Of a DNA stretch of 64,000 nt, positions 44,223 through 55,691 are shown one piece after another. The first letter of the stretch is position 1, and every line of letters starts with the position of its first letter. The stretch covers positions 23,793,501 to 23,857,500 of the forward strand of contig CM049400.1 in NCBI GenBank assembly GCA_026929865.2, written 5' to 3'. The DNA comes from Hyperoplus lanceolatus. Taxonomy: Eukaryota > Chordata > Actinopteri > Uranoscopiformes > Ammodytidae. The notes below the pieces were generated by a model. The model saw nothing but the letters and a program-made list of their open reading frames with translations, had not been told where the DNA came from and did no database searches. The position numbers were made by a program, and so were the translations under genes.

Positions 44223-45578
44223 ATGCATGTGTTTGTTTGTGTGTGTGTGTGGGCACACGCTACGCTGTTCCTCAGTTAAATTCCCATTACCCCTGTACTT
44301 GTAGTTTGCATGAAGGTATGATGTTAACAGTCCCAGCATCTCTTTGAACCCTGTTACTTTTATCCACTGCAATTATAACTGGATGTAGAAGTCCCTGTGT
44401 CCCTGAGTCAGCTGATTTTAGTATGTACACATTGGAGAAACAAGAGAATCTGCTCTACTCTGAACTAACTGGCATACTGAAATTAAGCGTGGTTTCAATG
44501 GACGCATTTGTCCTAGGCTGTAACAGAGAGAGAAAAATTTAATTATTAGCTCTGGCTTAATAAAGCATTTCTGCCATCATAGAGGATAAAAGGAAAAAAC
44601 AACACAGTAATAAAAAAATATATATATATAAATAAATAAATAAATTGATATTTCTTTAAAAGGGAATCAAAGTACATGTTGTTAACAATGACTTTATTGA
44701 CATGTATTATTGTACAGTAAGATAACAAGTCAGTCACATCTGTTTCTGCTTGATCTGGTAAATTAATCAAAAAATGTCGGGATTGGGATATTTGCGTCAG
44801 TATTAACAACATGGTTCATTCAGTGACAAGGTTATTCCATCTCATAGTATACGTCTATTGCCCAACCATGCTCTTATAGTATACATATTTTAGAATACTA
44901 AAAGTTACTCTAAGTAAAGTCTTCATACTGGTGCTAGTTCAGAACTTAAAGCACAATATAAGTAAATTCCTTGCATTCCAAAAGCCAAAATCGTACACTA
45001 TGGACTAAACATATACTTTGTACAAAACCAAGTATGTGGTTTGGCCACACATTTTTTTCTGCAGGCTCTGTTTGCATTTTGACATACTGAGGAAAGATTG
45101 CAGAAAGTATGTAATAAGTTTCTGTGTTTTGAACTGGGCATGTAGCTAAATGGTGACTACTAGTGTTGAGACGGCAGAGGCTAGGCTAGGCTAGGCTAGG
45201 CTACACACAACATCACAAGAGAGTGACCCACTGTCGCACCCACTGAAGCGTTGTCCTTCGCATGCTCGCTCTAATTGGCTGCTCGTGGAGTGATTGCCCT
45301 CACTGATCAGCTCCCCCTGCATGCCACCTGTTGTTCCACCCCCCACCTTGGCCCCACCCCTTGCAGGACTTCTATCTCTCGTATGAGCAGTAAAGAGAAG
45401 ATCTGCCTCCATGAGCGGGAGAAGCACCCCACGCCCGCCCTGCCCAGCAGCCCGGCAGAAGATGAGGAGGAAGAGGGCAAGCCTCAGAGCCAGGGCAAGG
45501 CCTCCAGCAGCTCCAGCTCAGAGGAGGAGAGCGAATCCGAGAGCGACGCAGAGTCCGGTAAGAGAACTGGGTGCTGCA

Positions 45579-45609
<31 letters not shown>

Positions 45610-47287
45610 GCCTGTTATCAGATGGGGTTTTATAGCCTCGTTTTTCCACTTAGTGGGACAGTTTGGTTTCGGTACAGAACGGCATGCAATTAGTTTTGTT
45701 TTCACTGTCCAAAGGTTTGGAAGTGTACAAAAATAAAGCGTATTAGCTACTTTGGCCAGAGATATTGCCACCCGCCATTAAGTCTACCAAGAAAGGGTAC
45801 ACTCAGCAGTGGACATGCAAGCCAAATCTAGGGTTTATCTAAGGTCTGTTTCGTACCAAACCAAACTGTACCAAACCGAACTGTGCTGCTCAGTGAAACA
45901 AGGCATATAAGCATATTTTTTTAATTATTTATATATTATTATAAGTTTGTTGAATTGCCTACATTTGCATGGTTCCAGAGAAAGCGAAAAACCGAGAGAT
46001 CATAAACAACTTGAACAACAGACGCAACACCACCAGCCTGCCTCCTACCTCCATGTCCTCGAGTACTGCTGCAAGCCAAGTGAAGAAGGTAAAGAGACAG
46101 GGAAATGATAAGAGAACTTCACATGTCAGTTTTAGCTGTATGGTAAATAATACTGGACAATAAAGATGATGACACTTTACCGGCACTGTAGCAGGATCCA
46201 GGCAAGCCCCCAGCCAGCGATGCCCCAGTCTCCTGGAGGACGTCTCTGAGGAAGGCTGGCAGCTCAGTGACTCTGGGCTCAGCTGGACTGTCTGACTCCA
46301 CCCAGGACCATAGCAGACCCCCGGAGAGCGCCCTGGGCATGACACGCTCTGCTTCCAGCCCCCGTCTGAGCTCCGACGCCGACACCAAGGTAGACCAGTT
46401 ATCGTTCTATCAAGCTGCCATGACAGGCTAGATGAAGGCTTATTTATTCCAATCGCTGAGTCACACACAAAATAACTTATGAAACCGATGTTCCTTCCTC
46501 TCAGGAGCCGAGACTCGCTCGTGTGCCGCCCATTCCAACGCGGAGGCTCTTCAGTATTCCAGACAACAGCCCTGACAACTCCAACAGGTGGGCCCCGTGC
46601 TCTCATGTGCTCCTGTGCTTGTGAAACCAGAATTGTGTTTTTTTATTTTATTGGGAGTCACTGCATATGTGCTCATGTTGCCCTGTGTGTGTCTCTCTCA
46701 GTTGGCTAAGCCGTAGCTCCTCTTACACCCGGCGCCTTCACAGTCAATCAGGGAATGATCTCACTAGTTCCACCCCCTCTTTGCTTCACAGGTCAGTCAT
46801 GCTGCTCACCCACCTGTCTTGTATTTGTTTGCTCCCTTGTCTGCGTGTGATTTGTTTCTGCTGTGTCACAGATGTTCCCACAGCAGAGAATACTTATTTG
46901 GGTGTTTGTGCATTCGCCTGTGAAAGATGCCTTTGTGTTTCCAATGGGATTTCTTGTCTTGTCCAGCTCATCTTATGGAAAGAGACTGGATGACCCCACC
47001 GTGACCTCAGCTAGCACAGGAACAAGCTCTGCTGGTCTCAGCCGCCTTAATAGTGTCTTGGCCCAGAGGTATTTCCCTTTTTTTTTATACTTGATATAAA
47101 TATATAGTCCAATGAATTTTTCGTCACTTATCTGAAAGATGTGATAACCACCTCCTGATCTCTCTCCCTAAGACTTCCTCAAGAACAGGCTGAAAAGAAG
47201 GATCAGTGGGCCGTCACCACCTCCAACTCTCGGAGCATGACCACTGGCGAACAGGAGACCAAGCAGAGACGCAAGTGAGTCGAGGCT

Positions 47288-47324
<37 letters not shown>

Positions 47325-50300
47325 ATGGCAAAGGGCTGATTGTGTGTAAGTGGTGGGGGCCTGATGGCGCTGCGTTGAATCTAACAGAGTGTGACTTGTT
47401 CAGATCATATCTGACTCCAGTGAGGGATGAGGAGGCAGAAGCCCAGAGGAAGGCTCGCTCCCGACACGCACGACAGTCCCGCCGCTCCACTCAGGTACTA
47501 ACATCACCTGCTCACATCTTCACTCAAAATCTTTCATCTTCAAAAAGTGCTGTGTGTGTGGGTGTGGGTCGGTGTGTGTGTGTGTCGGTGTTTGGTGCAT
47601 GACCTCGCAATCTCTTTTTCATCTGAAGGGCGTGACCCTAACCGATCTGCAAGAGGCGGAGAAGACGATGAAGGACAACAAAGGGAGAGAGGAGAAAGAG
47701 AAGGAGGAGAAAGAGAAAGAAAAGGAAGCAAAGCCCAAGAAGGCAGAGGAAGGGGTGAGAAGCGTATATCGGTTATAGGCCTTGTCTAGGCTGCTCTTAT
47801 ATAATGTCATGTGAGATCACATATCGGGGGGGATTATTTTGTTTGCAGGAAGTGAGCTGGAGGTCTCGCATTGCCAGTCTGCAGAAGTCTGACCTGCTGG
47901 GCCTCACACAGCCCACCGGCACACCGCAGCCTCCCACTTCTGACAGCAGAGGTACTCATCATCATCACAACGCTAAAGACAAAGAAAATGACTGTTTATA
48001 GTTGACGCTTTGTCGAACTGCTGAAAACATTTTGATCCGTACTTAAAAGACTAACAACTTGCTTGTCTGGCTCTGTTCCAGATGTGGAGGCCATACCAGG
48101 GGAGAGCGAGACAGAGCGATGGGCCAGGGAGCGCAGGGAGAGGAGACAAGCTCGGGCCAGAAGGAAGGCACAGAGGACCGGGGAGGTAAATGCCACATAC
48201 CGCTTTTTTTAACTGGGGAAACAAATGAATGCAGGAGGGATAGGAAAATAACAACACGCCAAAAAGAAAAGACAAAATATAAAGATGAAATGTCTGTGTC
48301 ATCTGCAGAGTGATGACAATGATCCAAGTGGAGAGGAAGAGTTCTCAGGCAGTGGGCTGGATCCACAGGTGTGTGTGTGTGACTTTTTATTATTTTTTAT
48401 TGGGTTATCTCATTAAACTGTAAACTTTAACCAATACGCGTTTGCTTGTCTTGTTTACAGACAGACCAACGCTTGAGCTCCAGGTACAAACTGCTCCTTT
48501 AAGCCGTTTGATTTCCCCCCCCTTTTTTTTTGCTCCATAAAGTCAGCGCAGTCTCTAGGATAGCTCTGACCTCTGCTCTGCTCGCCCCCTCAGGTCAAAC
48601 GTAACCTATAACGACTATACCCAGGGAGGAGGCACCGGCACCAAGGATTTTAAGAAGGTCAGCAGCACACAGAACTGAAATTGAGGTCACAAATGTGTGT
48701 GTGTGTTTTTTTTATGGAAGTGTCCCTGTTACTTATTGCTGAATGCGTGAATGTGTGTTCCAGTTGTTCGAAGAGGTCTCCAGAGAAAACAGTCAGCTCC
48801 AGTCTCAGCTGCAGGACACCCAGAGGATTGTCAGTCAGACCAGGTTGGACCTTGAGAAAGCCACACAGGTGAAGACACGCACACTGTTACCGTCATCTTC
48901 CCCATGCAAAGACGAAAAAGAAGCATCTCAAAGTGGTAAAACCAGTACTGAGGTTCTATGATTGTGGCCGGTTTTTACACATTTTGACTTCCTGCTTCAG
49001 CAGTCACTGCATGTAGGCTATCTGTCTGTCAAGCTGTCCACACAAACCTTATTCTATTTATCCCTGATACTGGCTTTGAACATGTCTCTCTGTTTTTTAT
49101 AGTCAAAGCAAACCTTCAAGATTTGGATCTTTGTCAAAAGGACTAATTCAGTCATCGTCTTACAAATGAAATGTTGCATTCATTAGCTATACAGTTGCTC
49201 CCATCAAGGCACTGAGGGGTTTTTACCTCTGCAACCGTACATGGTCTGGTATGACCAGTAGCTTTATTGTTGCTAATGTTAGCTAATGTAAGCAAGATAT
49301 GGCTGTGCTACTGACATGACTGAGTCAGTTCACTGATTTATTGGCTTGCCTCTGCTTATGCTCCTGTTACGCCACATTGAATCACGTCAAATAAACATTT
49401 CGAGGTTTTTATCACAAAAGTAAAACAAGACACATGGACATGGAGTTGCTCAGCAGGAGAAATCATTCATAGAAATTAATCACCATTCACTTTATTGTGT
49501 GTTCAGCCTATTTATTATTCCCTTTTAATGCCCTAAATTACCCAACCATATATACAGTACATATACAACAGAAAGAATTCCTTGTATAATATGTAGTGAA
49601 CAGTGACAGACAGATCGTCTAAAGAGGATGTATTTAAAGCAGCTGACGAGAGAGAGAGAGAGATTAAAGTTAATCTATTATGCAAAATGCTTTTTTTTCA
49701 ACATTAATATGGGTCTTCCTCAGTGTCTAGAGTCCCTCTCTTTTTCTCCACATCCATCTTTTTGAAAACCCCAGTCAGATTTCTCTCTCCTTATCATAAG
49801 GGTATAAGAGATGCCCTGTCATTACCAACCTAACTTAGCACTACCTCCACCTGTGATAAGCACGCCCACAGATACCCCACAGTTCGATTCAGGGCCAATC
49901 AGAGTAGACTTGGCTTTTTGGAAGGCGTGGCTTAAAGGGAAAACTGACCCTGCGTTCCGAATCGCACACTCTTTCTTTGTTCTATTCTACTCTACATACT
50001 ACATCTGACGATAAAAAGAATCTAGTTACGATGCAGTAGGCATACAATTGGGACATATTTTTACTTATTTATTTCATCATAACATTGCGCCTTGATCTTG
50101 CCTCTTGCTTTTATATCCGTCGCATCCCTGTTTGAGGCTCCGTTGATGTAACGTCACTTCAGGTTCGCACTGGATTATGGGTCAGAATAGCCCAAATAGG
50201 ATGCTGTTTTCAACCATAAAAATCTTGGCCGGATGTAGTAGACATCCGGGTCTTTCTAACCATCCTAAATCTGTCCACAAGAATCGGGACATCCTAAATC

Positions 50301-53072
50301 TTTTTTCTACCATATTAAATAGTAGAAAGTATGCAATTTGGAACGCAGGGTGAGTTTTTCAGATAGAGGCTGAATAGAGGAGATTCAGCAATAGCACTGA
50401 GAAATATAAAAAAAAAAATAAAATTACAATTTTGAACCTGAAAATAAGCATAGTATGTCACCTTAAAAGGAACACATACTTTACCACATACCTTTTGCAA
50501 GAACAACAAACACATTTTGATTTACAATAAAAAACTTTATTGATAAGAAATAAAAAAAAACAGTAGGCTGAATCCAATAGAGTCAAGCGTTTGCCTCTAC
50601 AGCCGTACTTGGTCTGGTAAGACCAGTAGCTTATATTGGCTAAAGCAAACATCGATAATGCACAGTCACTGACATTGTTTGTCACTTCACGCAGGCCTTT
50701 GAATGATCATGTACACACCTACTGTTGTGACGATGTTATTCATTTATTTTTTTGTATCCAACAGAGACAAGAACGCTTCAGTGACTGCTCAGCCATGCTG
50801 GAGCTGGAGAGAAAGGTAACGCATCCCAGTGAATGATGTTAATTTGTTGTTGTAGCTTTGAATGCCTCACTACTGCCACGCTCGCTCTGTGTTGATGCTC
50901 TCTCCTCTCTTTTATCCCCGCTCCAAACACTTCCTCACCTGGCTTTCACTCACCTTGTTCTCCTCTACATCACTTCCTCTCTGTCCCCTCTCCCTCACGT
51001 TTCCATGGCATCAGGACCGGAGGATGTTGGAGCGGCGGATGGCAGAGCTGGAGGAGGAGCTGAAGGTGAGGAGTTGCTCAGAGCCAATCTTTATCCTGGC
51101 CACAGTCACTTTGCATGCTCATGCTTGATTAGCTTGGCTTTAGCTTGTGCAGACCAACAGTGTTGGGGATGCACACTGCAGAGTTGCACTACAGGAAACC
51201 CTCTCTCTACCTGGTCGCAGGAGTTGTGGTTGTTTTTTCATGTTAGGTAATGGATTCTTTTGGTCGTTTTCTTCATATTAACTAACTTGAATGGGCCAAC
51301 TGTCTTACATTTCCAGTCCTACAGAATAATTGTATAGGTCAAGAAAGTAGATCTTTTTCTTTAAAGAAATAGTTCAATAGGAAATATGCTAATTTGCTAA
51401 CTTGCCAAAAGTTATATAAGAAGACTGATGCCATTCTCATGACTTTAGGGTAATTATGGATCTGTTGCCAAAAGTCAATAAGCATTATCCTAGCATAAAG
51501 ATTTGAAACAAGGGGAAACATTAGCCTTGCTCTGTTCTCTGGACAAGAATATCTGCTGGTTGCTGTACCTGGATAAGACAGGTGACCTGAGACGACACTT
51601 ATCCAAGCCATCATTTTTAGCAGATAAGCGATAGCATCGTAGCTTCAGGCTGAAGAAAGTTTTTATCATCAGACAGACAATAAGGCTTTGTAACGGACTG
51701 CAGGACAGAGGGTCAGATAGGCACGCGGTCACTGAGTTTCTGTTTATTTATTTTCCGAGTCTATTCATTTATGTTTTAATAATTTATATGTGTATTTAGT
51801 TACACCTTATCTGTATACATGTTTTTTAATGTATGAAGATTGTTCAGTACACAACTCCCTGTAAAGCAGCAAAGAAAACATGTTAATTATAGAATTTTAG
51901 AGGCAGTGCTGTTAGGCAGATTTTATTACCTTCATACATAGGCAGGCTACCTCTTTCCCCATGTTTCCATTTCATTCTTTTTTAAGCTAAGCTTACTGTT
52001 TCTGGAGGGTTCATTGATGACCTATGTTCCTTATGTAACCTAAAGGCCCTAGTAAGTAAGCTAACGGCCCTAGTAAGTAAGCTCACTGTCTGCTGGCTGC
52101 AGCTTCATATTTACTGTATGGGCAGCAAGAGCTGCAGCAATCTCCTCATTCAACTCTCAGCAACAGAGCAAATAAGTATATTTCCCAAAATGTCAAACTA
52201 TTCCTTTATTTTTTTTTAAACATATTAAATGACCTTTAAATGTGATTGAATTTACTGCTGGTATTTGTAGGTCTCTACACACTTGGTTTTTAGCTCCTCC
52301 CTTTAGGCTTTCGACATTTTAGTGTGTCCCACGGAGGATTCAAACATGACTTGTGGCATTTGCATAATTGCAGTTTTGGTAGCACCACCATACATAAGGA
52401 TCTGAAGAGTGGTTCAGTTTCTAATAATACACTTCTTGCTCCTGCTAAAGCCAGATGTCCCCATTCCTCAGGCTCTGTAGCACAAAGAAAACAGCTAATG
52501 ACTGAAATCATGATCCATTTTATTTGTTTGTCCACATGCGAACTGTCTTCAGCTCTCATCTTCATAATTTCATGACTAGTTATCAGAATTTGTGCTAAAA
52601 TATCTTCAATTTGACCCTGCTGTCTTCCATTCTACTGCATTTAAAACAACATGGATTAGGTTTTCTGCTTCCTTTTGAATTTGTTAGACACATTTATAGC
52701 ACCCACTGATTTAATGTTTCATTGGCCTTTCAGACATTTCACAGCAGTTAAAAAGAGTAGAAGTAATCACTAACATAAAAAAACTGCTGCATTACATTCA
52801 GGTGTTGCTGTCCCAGCCACATAAATAAAACAGAGCTATTGTCAATGTTATTGGTTACTACAAACCATGCAAACAGCATACATACATCTAATTATATCTC
52901 TTAGCAAGGTAAGGTGAAAACAAGCAATAAAATCAAATAAATGATTATACATGTTCTAATGTGAATTCAACTGTCTTACCACCAGGTTCTGGTTGACCTT
53001 AAAGCAGACAACCAGCGTCTTAAAGATGAAAATGGAGCACTGATCCGTGTCATCAGCAAACTCTCCAAATAG
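38072..53072 (+). CDS. ppp1r12c: Myosin phosphatase targeting subunit (PPP1R12, MYPT family)
   Basis: Targets PP1 catalytic subunit to myosin light chain and actomyosin (known for the family). Exons: 38072-38350, 41895-42025, 42268-42386, 43331-43487, 43628-43772, 43888-43962, 44076-44155, 45367-45557, 45979-46088, 46192-46389, 46505-46587, 46702-46791, 46967-47068, 47173-47274, 47404-47494, 47629-47754, 47849-47951, 48082-48185, 48309-48368, 48461-48483, 48594-48657, 48764-48868, 50765-50815, 51015-51065, 52986-53072; 908 aa. Visible parts: PP1-docking KVRF (49-52), ankyrin repeats to about 302, an acidic Ser-rich stretch, the inhibitory ROCK site RRSTQGVTL (Thr650), and a C-terminal coiled coil ending [11 protein letters not shown] (the form without leucine zipper). 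The block [11 protein letters not shown] and the single inhibitory site favour PPP1R12C over A or B, but it is longer than human PPP1R12C (782 aa), so the paralogue call is less sure than the family. Confidence 0.88.
39302..39379. repeat. (CT)n microsatellite, about 39 units
   Basis: Uninterrupted CT run of about 78 bp in ppp1r12c intron 1, seen directly. Such polypurine-polypyrimidine tracts can adopt triplex DNA. Confidence 0.97.
40701..40723. repeat. Poly-T run (23 bp)
   Basis: Twenty-three T in a row, seen directly. It could be the tail of a minus-strand retroposon, but I found no matching body or target duplication. Confidence 0.9.
44174..44221 (+). repeat. (GT)24 tract just after a ppp1r12c splice donor
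   Basis: The exon ending at 44155 is followed within 20 nt by this GT run. In RNA it becomes a long UG repeat, the binding site of CELF proteins and TDP-43. Confidence 0.95.
45178..45203. repeat. (GGCTA)5 pentamer repeat
   Basis: Five copies of a GGCTA unit, seen directly, in the intron 160 bp before the exon at 45367. Confidence 0.9.
45580..45607 (+). repeat. (GA)14 microsatellite
   Basis: GA run that starts 23 nt after the splice donor at 45558. GA-rich tracts can act as splicing enhancers. Confidence 0.95.
47292..47323 (+). repeat. (GT)16 tract just after a ppp1r12c splice donor
   Basis: Lies 17 nt after the donor of the exon ending at 47274. A second, broken GT-rich patch lies at 47550-47590, just before the exon at 47629. 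Confidence 0.95.
49227..49321. repeat. Interspersed repeat, copy 1
   Basis: Shares the phrase CGTAC-TGGTCTGGTA-GACCAGTAGCTT, with one or two changes, with 50592-50680 in the same intron. Family unknown to me. Confidence 0.55.
49948..50350. mobile_element. 403-bp MITE with terminal inverted repeats
   Basis: The left end CCCTGCGTTCCGAATCGCA and the reverse complement of the right end, CCCTGCGTTCCAAATTGCA, differ at two of 19 positions. TGA flanks both sides and may be a short target duplication. There is no coding capacity. It lies in the intron between ppp1r12c exons ending at 48868 and starting at 50765. A worn relative occurs at about 60470-60660. Confidence 0.7.
50592..50680. repeat. Interspersed repeat, copy 2
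   Basis: Diverged copy of the segment at 49227-49321, same orientation. It lies 85 bp before the exon at 50765. Confidence 0.55.
51361..52209. mobile_element. 849-bp element with long inverted ends
   Basis: The left end starts TTAAAGAAATAGTTCAATAG. The right end, reverse-complemented, starts AATAAAGGAATAGTTTGACA, and similarity continues through AAATAT-CT-ATTTGCT for about 60 bp. The body contains a phrase close to AGCATAAAGA-TTGAAACA-GGGGAAACA, which I recognise from abundant teleost repeats. No transposase frame is seen. It lies in ppp1r12c intron 51066-52985. A 22-bp period direct repeat of GGCCCTAGTAAGTAAGCT occurs at 52045-52082. Confidence 0.65.
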
Positions 53073-54360
53073 TCGGAGAGAAAGAGAGAGAGACACGAAG
53101 AGCAGGGAACCCCCACCCCCTTCCTTCCTTCCACCCTTCCTTCTTCCCTCCCTCCCTCCTTCCTTCCACACATTCCTCCCAGTGCCAAAGAGCGAGAGGG
53201 GGAGAGAAGCAGCAGAATGTCCTACGTACATGAGCACCACAGCTTGACTTGGATTGTGATGCCTCTCTGTGAACAGCCGGAGTGGCTTTTTTTGTGTGCC
53301 TTAATGTCCGTTCTCCCCCCCCCCCCCCCCCCCCACCATGACATGAAGGACCGCGGCCATGGTCATAGGCTCCCACAGCAGCAACAACATGGGATTTGAC
53401 ATCAGCCCAAGATGCCCACGGCTGGTGCCACACACACAAAAAACACGACATCTACGTACTCTGTCTGTGCATCAGGAACACGATCGTGCACACACATTCC
53501 TATGCGTGCATCACACACTTTCCTCGTTGCACATTCCACGAGCTCACAAGGCAGCTTGGGCCTTAAAGCTCCCACTATGAGTATTTATTTTTATTTTGTG
53601 AACACACTCACGTCACACATTCACGAATTTACTCCACTCACAGTTCAAATTGTATGCTTTGTCGAGCAGTGACGGTTTCAGCGTAGTTCTTTTAAAAAAC
53701 AAAAGAAGAAAAAAAAAGCTTCGAAACCCATTTCAGGCTCTGTCTTTACTTTCAACAACGTCCTGACGATAGGGGGAAGTCCATGATGCTCTGTTGGGTT
53801 GTTTTGTTTCCACATGCAAGTGTTTGAACCCACCTACCTCTCCACCTATGCACTTCCCCACCAACATTTAAATTTTTGTGACACACTCCATGCTCTTAAA
53901 AAAAAAATGACCGCAGAACCAGGTCAGTCAACCACAGCACTTTACTCTTTGCAAAGCGATGTAAGATCTGCGAGGCTTTGCCCGTCCTCCAGACAGACAA
54001 ACCCTTTTCCTTCTTCAGTGCAGTCCCCCTTCTCACCTATCAAGTGGAGGGTGAAGTTAACCATAGCTGAACATCAAAGGTCATTGCACAGTTATAGAAT
54101 TTGCTGTTTTGTCGAAGCCAATTATGCTATGGATGGTTTTAATTATTACCATTGATAAAGATATTATTTTCATAGTTTTTCATTGTCAATTCCTCTCTTG
54201 CAAGGGAGCATGGTTTATGTATATTATATGTGTACAAATATTAGTCTTGAATAATACCCTTTTTTGAAGTAAAATTCCATGTAGCCTTTCTTCACATGTT
54301 TGTTTTCTAATATATTGAATGGCTGTCTGCACCCAAATAAAAAAAAGTTTGTTTGTAGCA
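53073..54360 (+). other. ppp1r12c: ppp1r12c 3' UTR with poly(A) signal at 54336-54341
   Basis: The segment follows the stop codon and has no further gene match. AATAAA at 54336-54341 is followed by GT-rich GTTTGTTTG, a good cleavage context. A run of 20 C at 53315-53334 lies within it. The length of about 1.3 kb is reasonable for the family. Confidence 0.55.
53315..53334. repeat. Poly-C run (20 bp)
   Basis: Twenty C in a row, seen directly, in the likely ppp1r12c 3' UTR. Length may be uncertain in the assembly. Confidence 0.9.
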
Positions 54361-55691
54361 ACCGCCTGGTTATTATGTGAAATAATAATAATAATCCTGA
54401 CACTGAACCGTACTTTGATCTTTTCACCTCTTACGTCAAGTGGAGTCATCAAAGTGCTCACTTTTGAGATTTGTCGTCACCTGTTCATTTGTTTTTTTCT
54501 CCTTTGCCCACACTTTACTTGTACTATCCCTGCGTACAATTGTTCTGTTTCCTGGTTGCCAGATGTCCTGCATCACGAAAAGGAAAAAAAGAACAGCTGA
54601 ACAGAGAGAGTAACATTGAAAATGGTGCAACACAGATGTGTTTCCAGTGTGTTTAGACTGTTACATCAATCTACTGCGGCTCCCAGGTGGACACTATCAC
54701 GAGGGGCCTGACTGACGAGATAGAAGTGTCAGTAGACGCCTGGGTGAAGCTGTTTAGACTCCTGTTGTCTTTTGATCTTCTGTCCTTTTGCACTAAAGTG
54801 TAGTTAACAGCAGTTGTCCATCTGTTTGTCTCATCTGAGAGAAGAGAGATGGACCACTGTCCTGCAGGGTAGAAGGACTGACAACAAGCTGAGCTCCTAA
54901 TAAGGAAGGGCAGGCTGGCCGAGGCTCTCTCTGTAAATATCCCTCAGGTCTGAGAAAGACAGAGGAAGAGAGCTGGGGAGGAAGAGGGAAGCGGATGGAT
55001 TGCAGCCTTATATGGACAAAGCGTTGCTTTTCCCAGGGTTTGTGGCTCTGACCCCCGGCATGATGCCAGATGTTACATTAAAAGCTCCCCAGCGCCACCA
55101 AGTGGGCCAACTAATGCAATGCTACAGCTGAGCTGCTGGTGAGGCAGCTCATTTTCCAGGAACTTTAAATAAAATTAAATCTAAACTGCAGATAATACTC
55201 CTGCATTCAACGCTGCCAAATAGAGGATTATCAATCCCAGACCCTCCAGGTGGATTCTGCGGCATAGGCTACTTAATCTGAACAACTGGATATTAGTTTG
55301 GTAAATTGCTCTTTAACACAAAAAAACTAAACTAGTAACAGCCTTCATTTAACCACATTTTTTGATCTGATTTGTGAAGGATGAAAATTCTATTAGTATT
55401 TCAGTTGATGTGCTTACAAGTTGCATATTCTTTAAAGGGATTCTCAGGTGATATTGTATGGAATTGTCGTAAAGAAAATGTCATTTCTCTACCGTTGTGA
55501 TACCTTTGCAGCTTTGATTGTATATATTATCTGTCTTGGGTGAGTCATACCTTGGGTGATATCATACACTCTATTAGGTAAGCCCCTTAACCTGTATGCT
55601 GTGATAATGACATCCACCTATGGCTCCAAAAGATTATCTCTCCCATGAAGCAAGTTGAAAGAGGAGATTTGAAACATTTGATTCTGTCACC
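54361..55691. other. Intergenic stretch, no gene seen
   Basis: Between the ppp1r12c 3' end and the hAT-like element. Open frames are short and match nothing I know. Confidence 0.6.

Noticed and set aside
44860-45060. Possible further MITE with repeated ATAGTATAC phrases
   Set aside because: I could not find matching inverted ends or a flanking duplication.
45959-46606. 215-codon open frame on the minus strand
   Set aside because: It lies antisense to three ppp1r12c exons and introns, has no recognisable domain, and the plus-strand exons give a clear MYPT protein.
47619-47810. Ser/Phe-rich minus-strand frame
   Set aside because: Mirror of the Lys/Glu-rich ppp1r12c exon at 47629-47754.
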